Assembly (NCBI RefSeq): GCF_008711525.1
Contig: NZ_VXKS01000006.1
Location: 62,001-126,000, forward strand
Direction of reading: 5' to 3'
DNA: 64,000 bases
Origin: Cysteiniphilum sp. JM-1
GTDB taxonomy: Bacteria > Pseudomonadota > Gammaproteobacteria > Francisellales > Francisellaceae
In this document: positions 58,044 to 64,000 of the stretch, in pieces
How the letters are laid out: every line of letters starts with the position of its first letter
Position numbering within the stretch: the first letter of the stretch is position 1
Translations under genes and position numbers: made by a program
The notes under the pieces: model-generated
Database searches by the model: none
Seen by the model: only the letters and a program-made list of their open reading frames with translations
What the model was told of the DNA's origin: nothing

Positions 58044-59510
58044 ATGAAACTAAAAGCAATTGCTGCCACTTTGTTTATGATGGCAGGTGTTCATGTATAT
58101 GCCACACAGCAAAATCAAGCAACTACCGATGCACGTACACCTGACGCAAAAACACAGCAGAAGGTGGAAACAACGCCTATTGAAAGCACAATAAATCAAG
58201 TAGCCGCTAAAGATACACCTATTTCAGAGGTGGAAGATCAAGATGATCGTACTGCTCAAGAAGTTATTATGGATAAGGTGGGCGCTTATATCGCTAGTAA
58301 TGGGTTGAATTTTAATAACGAAGATACGCGAGTATATTCTGCTTACGCTAAAGTGGCTAAAAGTGATAATGATAATAACACGATGAATGCAACGACTTTA
58401 CAGCTTGCATTTCAAGAGGCGATGTTAAAAGCGCAGGCTGAATTAGTAAACAGTGTGGTTAGTAAGAACTTAACCAAAATAGTATTTGAGAACCATCAAG
58501 ATGATAGCTCAAATAAATATGACATTGACAATGATCAATTACCCGGAGGTGGTGATGGTTTTTGGAGTACGATGAGCTCCTTGTATCATAAGTATGTTGC
58601 GATAAAGAGTAATGATTTAGATAAAGAGTTAGCAAAACAAGGTGTTGACGCTGAGAAAATTGCTCAAGATCCGATGCTTAAAAAACAAGTGGCATTTCAG
58701 AAGATGTTGATTGAAGCGTATAAAAATGCTTATTTGGAAGTCGCAGGTTTGTTGCCGCTAAAGACATTTGTCGTGACTAAAGATAATCAGCAATATGTTG
58801 CAGTTATTGCGTTATATTCTGAGAAAATAAGGACTTTGGTAACAGATATTAAATCAGGTAAAGCATCAACAATACATTATCAAAAAGGTCTGAGTATCAA
58901 TGAGGTTGTCAATAAATCAGCCAATGTGCTGAAAAATGATTTTGGCATTCGTATTGTCTTTGATGAGCGCGGTGAACCGGTTATCTTATCCTATGCGCAA
59001 TTTGCTTATCAACGTCGTGGTTCAGCTAACTCTTTGGATATCGCAGTGGCGCAGGCACGTGCAGTTGCTGAAGCAAACTATGCTAATTTCTTAAACTCCT
59101 CAATGACGACCAGCCAGTTGATGAAACTAGGTAGAGAAAGTGCTGAGTATGTGTTTAGAAATCTCACTACGGGTAAAGAAAACATTAAATCAACAAATAA
59201 CCTAATTAATATGCTTGATAGTGAAATTACAAACACGGCAAGCACGTCATTATCCGGTGTGCAAGTGGCAAAAACATGGCGTTATACACAAAAAGGCAAT
59301 AATGATGCTGTTTATGGTGTTGTGCTTGCGTGGTCGCCAACAAGTATGCATTTAGCGCAGAGTGTTAAAGATTTTAATGGAAATGCATATAATCAAGCAC
59401 AGCAAAAAGACCATGCTGATAAGACAAACGTGGCAAATAAACAAAATAAGCAAAACAGTAAAGCGATTGTGAGCGAGAGTGAAGACAATCCTTATTTACA
59501 TCAGTTTTAA
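58044..59510 (+). CDS. large exported protein of unknown function in LpoB/FlgT-like cluster
   Basis: I do not recognise a well-characterised family. The 488-residue protein has a signal peptide (MKLKAIAATLFMMAGVHVYA), a charged low-complexity region to about residue 75, then a helix- and strand-rich domain including NGLNFNNEDTRVYSAYAKVAKS, LLPLKTFVVTKDNQQYVAVIALYS and IAVAQARAVAEANYANFLNSSMTTSQ. The recurring AVAQARAVAEANYANF-like helices and QQYVAVIAL strands recall the FlgT/LPP20-type fold found in its neighbour. It is followed by the FlgT-like gene after 13 bases. Confidence 0.7.
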   Translation: MKLKAIAATLFMMAGVHVYATQQNQATTDARTPDAKTQQKVETTPIESTINQVAAKDTPISEVEDQDDRTAQEVIMDKVGAYIASNGLNFNNEDTRVYSAYAKVAKSDNDNNTMNATTLQLAFQEAMLKAQAELVNSVVSKNLTKIVFENHQDDSSNKYDIDNDQLPGGGDGFWSTMSSLYHKYVAIKSNDLDKELAKQGVDAEKIAQDPMLKKQVAFQKMLIEAYKNAYLEVAGLLPLKTFVVTKDNQQYVAVIALYSEKIRTLVTDIKSGKASTIHYQKGLSINEVVNKSANVLKNDFGIRIVFDERGEPVILSYAQFAYQRRGSANSLDIAVAQARAVAEANYANFLNSSMTTSQLMKLGRESAEYVFRNLTTGKENIKSTNNLINMLDSEITNTASTSLSGVQVAKTWRYTQKGNNDAVYGVVLAWSPTSMHLAQSVKDFNGNAYNQAQQKDHADKTNVANKQNKQNSKAIVSESEDNPYLHQF

Positions 59511-59523
59511 GTGAGAATTGATA

Positions 59524-60732
59524 ATGATTAAAAAAACGATATTAGCACTTTCATTGCTGCCTGCTGTGCTTTTTGCGCAGGTGACGGAAGTGTCAAAAAA
59601 TGTCACAGGCGTGGGTAAGACTTATGACAAGGCTTTAAAAAGCGCCTTAGTGCAAGCAGTATCACAAGTTAATGGTGTCGATGTGTCGTCAATTGAGCAG
59701 TCGATTAATAAAACCTTTGATGCGAATATTGATGCTAAAAGCAGTGATTATGGTGATTTAAAGGCAGATGTTAAGCTATCAAAAAGCTATGAATCGAGCA
59801 TCAAAACCGCAACCAAAGGCTTAATCAATGGTTATGATGTGATTGATAGCAAAGAGGTTGATGGTGTATGGCAGCTAACAGTTGTTGTTAAAATGAGCGA
59901 ATATCAAAGTGTTGATGAGCGTGAGAAGCTCAAGCTTTACTCGATTGCTTTGACACCTTTTCATTTCATGCCTGGATCAATTAATGGCTTAATTGGTTTA
60001 GAGCAAGTAAAACCAATGATTCAAGAGGCGTTGCAAAACCAGTTTGTCCAGTCACGCAAGTTTAATGTGGTCAGTCGCAGTGCTGAAGATTTTGGCGCAT
60101 ATAAGGATGAAATGGCAGTGCTGGAATCAGGGCATGCCAAGCCAGCTGAAAAAGCGCGTATTAAGCAGTTGATTGGTGCTGATTTTATGGTGGTTGGTGA
60201 CATTGCAAGCTTTGATTTTTATCAAACTAAAAAAGAGTTTTATGGTGAGGATTTCAAAACATGGCATGTTGGTTTGGTCATTAACTATCGCGTCATTGAA
60301 ACGGCAACGATGGCAATTAAATGGTCAGATAGTGTTAAAGTTTACTTGCCATCATCAGATGTTGCAAAAGAGATGAATTCAGAAAACACAGCAGTAAATG
60401 CCATCGCACAGTCTTTGTTCGATAAAGCAGGGCAACAAATTGCTAATGAAGTGATTGGGTTAATTTACCCATTGACGATATTAACCGTTCAGGGTGATGA
60501 TGTATATCTTAATCAAGGGGGGGATCGCGTGCAGGTGGGTCAAAAATTTGAAGTCCACGCTAAAGCTGATACGGTAATCGATCCAAGTACAGGGGAGCAT
60601 ATTCCAATACAAGGTAAAAAGCTTGCTGAGCTTGAAGTGACGAGTGTGACGCCAAAATATGCAATAGCAAAAGTGCTTTCAGGTCAAGCTGATACGGTTG
60701 TTAGAGGTTTACAGGTTTATCCTATAAAGTAG
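59524..60732 (+). CDS. FlgT/CsgG-like exported protein
   Basis: From ATG 59524 (GTGAGA upstream) the 402-residue protein has a signal peptide (MIKKTILALSLLPAVLFA) and three parts resembling FlgT of Vibrio: an N-terminal VTGVGKTYDKALKSALVQAVSQVNG domain, a central CsgG/TolB-N-like domain with YSIALTPFHF and IGADFMVVGDIASFDF, and a C-terminal LTILTVQGDDVYLNQGGDRVQVGQKFEV domain. FlgT belongs to the flagellar outer ring, but no flagellar genes are present. It may therefore be an outer membrane-associated periplasmic scaffold. It overlaps neither neighbour. Confidence 0.75.
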   Translation: MIKKTILALSLLPAVLFAQVTEVSKNVTGVGKTYDKALKSALVQAVSQVNGVDVSSIEQSINKTFDANIDAKSSDYGDLKADVKLSKSYESSIKTATKGLINGYDVIDSKEVDGVWQLTVVVKMSEYQSVDEREKLKLYSIALTPFHFMPGSINGLIGLEQVKPMIQEALQNQFVQSRKFNVVSRSAEDFGAYKDEMAVLESGHAKPAEKARIKQLIGADFMVVGDIASFDFYQTKKEFYGEDFKTWHVGLVINYRVIETATMAIKWSDSVKVYLPSSDVAKEMNSENTAVNAIAQSLFDKAGQQIANEVIGLIYPLTILTVQGDDVYLNQGGDRVQVGQKFEVHAKADTVIDPSTGEHIPIQGKKLAELEVTSVTPKYAIAKVLSGQADTVVRGLQVYPIK

Positions 60733-60750
60733 TGATTTGGGTTAAAGAGA

Positions 60751-62139
60751 ATGGCAAAAATAATTAAAAATAGCGGGTTAAGTCTATTCTGTGTTAGCAC
60801 GTTAATGTTATCAGGGTGCGCGACTTTTTCAGCGTCCTATCCCAATAAAATGAAGCAAGTAAAGGCAGATGCGGCAAGTGGTAATATCCCCGAAGCACAA
60901 AAGGCATTTATTGATGAATTTGGTGATAAGCCGACAACTGATAACTTATATTTATTAGAGCAGGCGCGTTTAGCGCAACTAAATGGTAATCTCGCCGAGT
61001 CTAAGAAAGATTATCAAGCAGTCATTCAAACCGTGGCAACGAGTAAAATGGCAGCGAAAGTTCAAGTATCTAAAATGCTAGAGAATATGGGTGCGGTGCT
61101 CACCAATGATCGTGAGCTACCATTTTCAACCCCTGATTATGCAATGACATTTTTATATCCGTACCAGGCATTGAATTACTTATCTGAAAATGACCTAAGT
61201 GGTGCGCTTGTGGCTATTCGTCAATTAAGTAATGCGCAATATTGGACGTATCAGCAAAAATTAATGGCAGGAGACTTGCAAAGTAAATATCAAAAAGATA
61301 CGAGCAAAGCTGGGGTCGATCAAAATAAGCTAGGGCTTAACAAATCGAGTGAAATCAATCAGATGTTTAGTGCGGTCAAAGATGCCAGCAATGCCTATGA
61401 AAATGGCTTTGGTTATTATCTGGCAAGTATTTTATATCAAGCATTTGATGATAATTACAATAATGCCTTTGTCTCGATCAAAGATGCCAAAAGGCTTTTG
61501 CCTGATAATCCTTATGTCTTGAGGACTTATAAAGAGATTGAGCGCGGTTTTAATGGCGGTGATGCTTATGAATCTGGTAAAGGGCGTTTGGTTGTGCTTT
61601 ATGAGCAAGGTTTTGTCACTCCAAGAGAGGCATTTAAACTGCCACTTTTTTTAGGGAAGCTTGGTTTGCAGGAGGTTGCGGTAGCTTACTATCCTTCAAA
61701 GTATACTTTGTTACCTGCAAAAGATTTATATATCACACAAGATAAAAAAATCATCGATAAAGGGCAGACTTCATTGTTGGTGAATACCACGCAAATGGCA
61801 ATGAAGTCATTAACTGAAGAGTATCCTGCGATTATTACCCGTGAAGTGATTCGTTTGGTCGTAAAATCACTAGCAACTTATGAAGCGAGTAACCAAGCTG
61901 GTGGTTGGGGCTTGTTAGCAGGTTCCATTTATAGCTTTATGACTGCACAAGCCGATGAGCGCAGCTGGTTGCTATTGCCTAATAATATTCAACTATTTGA
62001 GCAGCAATATACGCCAGGAAAATATACGCTAGATATTGCATTAAAAGAGACACCGGTTGACATTAAGTCGAATAAAACAACATTACTATGGATTGTAAAT
62101 ATGGGTGATTTCACGAAAGTATATCATTTTATTATTTAA
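60751..62139 (+). CDS. large lipoprotein, COG3014-like
   Basis: The 462-residue protein has a lipoprotein signal with lipobox LSGC, then TPR-like helical repeats (AEAQKAFIDEFG, LAQLNGNLAESKKDYQAV, FYLASILYQAF-type pairs) up to about residue 280. The C-terminal part contains beta-rich segments such as YTPGKYTLDIALKETPVDIKSNKTTLLWIVNMG. It resembles the uncharacterised COG3014 lipoproteins often found next to LpoB-type genes. It is 18 bases after the FlgT-like gene and is followed closely by an MFS transporter. The function is unknown. Confidence 0.72.
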   Translation: MAKIIKNSGLSLFCVSTLMLSGCATFSASYPNKMKQVKADAASGNIPEAQKAFIDEFGDKPTTDNLYLLEQARLAQLNGNLAESKKDYQAVIQTVATSKMAAKVQVSKMLENMGAVLTNDRELPFSTPDYAMTFLYPYQALNYLSENDLSGALVAIRQLSNAQYWTYQQKLMAGDLQSKYQKDTSKAGVDQNKLGLNKSSEINQMFSAVKDASNAYENGFGYYLASILYQAFDDNYNNAFVSIKDAKRLLPDNPYVLRTYKEIERGFNGGDAYESGKGRLVVLYEQGFVTPREAFKLPLFLGKLGLQEVAVAYYPSKYTLLPAKDLYITQDKKIIDKGQTSLLVNTTQMAMKSLTEEYPAIITREVIRLVVKSLATYEASNQAGGWGLLAGSIYSFMTAQADERSWLLLPNNIQLFEQQYTPGKYTLDIALKETPVDIKSNKTTLLWIVNMGDFTKVYHFII

Positions 62140-62157
62140 AACTTAGTAGGAGATAAC

Positions 62158-63432
62158 GTGCATTCTAATCATTCTGATACCGTAAACAATACCGTCAAAA
62201 AACTAACTGCACTCGGGCTTTTTATTTGGAGTATTTGTGCACTTTTTTATGGCTTTGAATATTTTGTGCGCTCATCGACCAATGCCTTGGCTTTGTCATT
62301 ACGTAATGACTATGGTTTTGACTCATCAACGATTGCTATTTTAGGTTCGGCATTTTACTTATCATACGTTATCTCACAGATTCCAGCAGGACTATTGGTA
62401 GATCGCTTTGGTGTTAAGCGCATCATGGTTTGTAGTACGTTTTTGTTTACCGTGGCGATGTTTATGTTCTCATTAAGTCATAATCCCATTGTGATGATCT
62501 TAGCACGTGTCATCGCAGGCTTTGCTGGAGGATTTGGCATTTTGTGTGCGTTAAAATCATTGTCACTATGGTTGCCAGATCGATTGTTTTCAATGTTTGT
62601 AGGCTTTACACAGTTTAGTTGCTATGCCGGCGGTGCGTTATCAGCATTGCCTTTGGTGCTGTTTTTGGATCACTACACCATTTCACAAGTGTTTTTTGTG
62701 GTCGCGATAATCAGTTTGGTGTTATTTTTGGTGAGTGCACTTTTTATACGTAAACACCCTTCAATGGATAGAAAGCGTCATTTGATTCACCAAGAGACAG
62801 TTTGGCAGCAAATTTTAGCGCTGGGTAAAATGGTTAAAAATCGCCAACTTTTGTTAAATGGACTATATTTTTTCACCATCTATGGTACAACCGTTGTCTT
62901 TGCTGATTTATGGGGGATTAGCTACTTAAGTAGTGTTCATCATATCACTGAAGCGCAAGCGGCATTTGCTTGCAGTTTGATTTTTATTTCGGTTGCTATC
63001 TCAAGCCCAATCTGGGGCACATTAGCGACAGTTATAAATAAGGACAAAGTTTTCTTAATATGGGCGCCGATTATTGGCTTTGTGGTTGTACTTTTACTCA
63101 TTTATGTTGATTTAAATGTATATCTTATCTATCTGCTATGCTTTTTATTTGGTGCAATGCAAAGTGCGCATGTGCTTAATTTCTCGATGATTAAAGGGCA
63201 TGTTCATGATAAGCAATTAGGTGTTGGTATTGCGTTTATCAATCTATTTTTGCCATTAAGTGGCGCGGTATTGCAGCCACTGTCTGGTTTCTTATTGCAG
63301 CTCTTTAAGGGCGCGCATGGTCTTCATCAAGCCTATCAATATATGATGATTTTAATCCCTGTTTTAATGTTACTATCCTTTATCATCGCGCTTTTTTTCA
63401 AAGAAGTTAGAACAAAAGATATTACTTTGTGA
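62158..63432 (+). CDS. MFS transporter, Pht/Fpt-like
   Basis: The 424-residue protein has about twelve spans and the MFS motif AGLLVDRFGVKRIMV between spans 2 and 3. The start LGLFIWSICALFYGFEYFVRSSTNALALSLRNDYG resembles the transporters at 37.8 and 39-40.2 kb. GTG 62158 is the start with AGGAG upstream. It is 18 bases after the large lipoprotein gene, so it may share that transcript, but no functional link is evident. Substrate unknown. Confidence 0.85.
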   Translation: MHSNHSDTVNNTVKKLTALGLFIWSICALFYGFEYFVRSSTNALALSLRNDYGFDSSTIAILGSAFYLSYVISQIPAGLLVDRFGVKRIMVCSTFLFTVAMFMFSLSHNPIVMILARVIAGFAGGFGILCALKSLSLWLPDRLFSMFVGFTQFSCYAGGALSALPLVLFLDHYTISQVFFVVAIISLVLFLVSALFIRKHPSMDRKRHLIHQETVWQQILALGKMVKNRQLLLNGLYFFTIYGTTVVFADLWGISYLSSVHHITEAQAAFACSLIFISVAISSPIWGTLATVINKDKVFLIWAPIIGFVVVLLLIYVDLNVYLIYLLCFLFGAMQSAHVLNFSMIKGHVHDKQLGVGIAFINLFLPLSGAVLQPLSGFLLQLFKGAHGLHQAYQYMMILIPVLMLLSFIIALFFKEVRTKDITL

Positions 63433-63585
63433 TTGTGTTTTAGTCACAGACTTCAAGCTTTTCCGCTAAAATGCTAATTCGCCTATATTTTCAGGTATCT
63501 TAGGTTTATAATTGTCGCCGTTTTTAATACTTAGCTTTAATTGTTTTTTTGAGCTTTTTAAGTTTTAACTGTCTATGGAGGCAAC

Positions 63586-64000
63586 ATGTCTGAAAGGTTT
63601 CATGATATTGATACAACCGAAACGCAAGAGTGGCTAGAAGCATTAGAAGATGTCGTGACACGTGAAGGTGCCGAACGTGCTAGTTTTCTGGTAAATCGTT
63701 TATTAGATCGCGCTGGTGAAATTGGTATTGATAGTGCGTATGCGCCTGCGAAAAGTATTTCGTTTATGAATACGATTAAAGTGGCTGATCAGCCTGGTTA
63801 TCCAGGGGATTTGGAAGTTGAGAAAAAGATTGAGAATCTTAATCGCTGGAATGCGGCGGTTATGGTTGCTAAAGCCAATAAAAAAGATGGCACATTGGGT
63901 GGGCACATCGGTTCAGGTGCCTCAATTATGACGCTTTATGAAGTCGGGTTTAACCACTTCTTCCATGCGCCAAGTGAAACAAAAGCAGGAGACTTAGTAT
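63586..64000 (+). CDS. aceE: pyruvate dehydrogenase E1 component, 3' part outside window
   Basis: The 138 visible residues match the N-terminus of homodimeric pyruvate dehydrogenase E1 (AceE): DIDTTETQEWLEALEDVV, ERASFLVNRLLDRAGE, YPGDLEVEKKIENLNRWNAAVMV and GGHIGSGASIMTLYEVGFNHFF. E1 decarboxylates pyruvate with thiamine diphosphate. ATG 63586 has GGAGG just upstream. No pdhR-type regulator is seen in the 153 bases before it. Confidence 0.96.
   Translation, partial: MSERFHDIDTTETQEWLEALEDVVTREGAERASFLVNRLLDRAGEIGIDSAYAPAKSISFMNTIKVADQPGYPGDLEVEKKIENLNRWNAAVMVAKANKKDGTLGGHIGSGASIMTLYEVGFNHFFHAPSETKAGDLV

Overview
This AT-rich, gene-dense window looks like a chromosome segment of a gammaproteobacterium, probably close to Francisella and its relatives (Francisellales, for example Fastidiosibacteraceae). 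The main reasons are a second, free-standing RNA polymerase alpha subunit gene (36.6 kb), three MFS transporters resembling the Francisella phagosomal transporter group, and otherwise typical gammaproteobacterial gene pairs: yibN-grxC-secB, bamC-purC, uvrY-uvrC, leuS-lptE, rpsO-pnp, and ygfB next to 6S RNA. The taxon is an inference from gene content. I see no insertion sequence, prophage, CRISPR array or rRNA.

Layout. 0-3 kb: a truncated Fic-like protein, a HAD phosphatase, a relic of a YoeB toxin, then apt-mutY. 3-10 kb: adk, rpsO-pnp, erpA between two palindromic repeats, a GNAT enzyme, gshB and hemL. 10-18 kb: the yibN-grxC-secB cluster, an OxyR-like regulator, parE, an atypical response regulator, an exported MsrA, sthA and cvpA. 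18-26 kb: 6S RNA, ygfB, a deoxynucleoside salvage set (deoB-deoC-tmk, with deoD nearby), an MscS-type channel, nagZ and a RodZ-like protein. 26-34.6 kb: tRNA-Thr, then a complete histidine operon headed by a YerC/TrpR-like regulator and interrupted between hisH and hisA by a toxin-antitoxin pair with its own promoter and palindromic operator. 34.6-41.5 kb: a PAP2 phosphatase, a 2OG-Fe(II) oxygenase, the second rpoA, two convergent MFS transporters and an unknown secreted protein. 41.6-49.8 kb: bamC-purC, rnd, uvrY-uvrC and recG. 49.8-63.4 kb: an envelope-rich stretch (AsmA-like, LptM-like, DUF481, LptE, DUF2147) that ends in a four-gene cassette: LpoB-like lipoprotein, unknown exported protein, FlgT/CsgG-like protein and a large lipoprotein. 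The window closes with a third MFS transporter and the 5' end of aceE.

Four families of dispersed palindromic repeats occupy many gene ends. The most interesting points are the second alpha subunit with a substituted beta-contact arginine, the envelope cassette at 57.2-62.1 kb, the toxin-antitoxin promoter placed in front of hisAF-hisIE, and three signalling proteins with altered active sites (Fic His to Gln, response regulator without its acidic pair and lysine, OxyR without the second cysteine).
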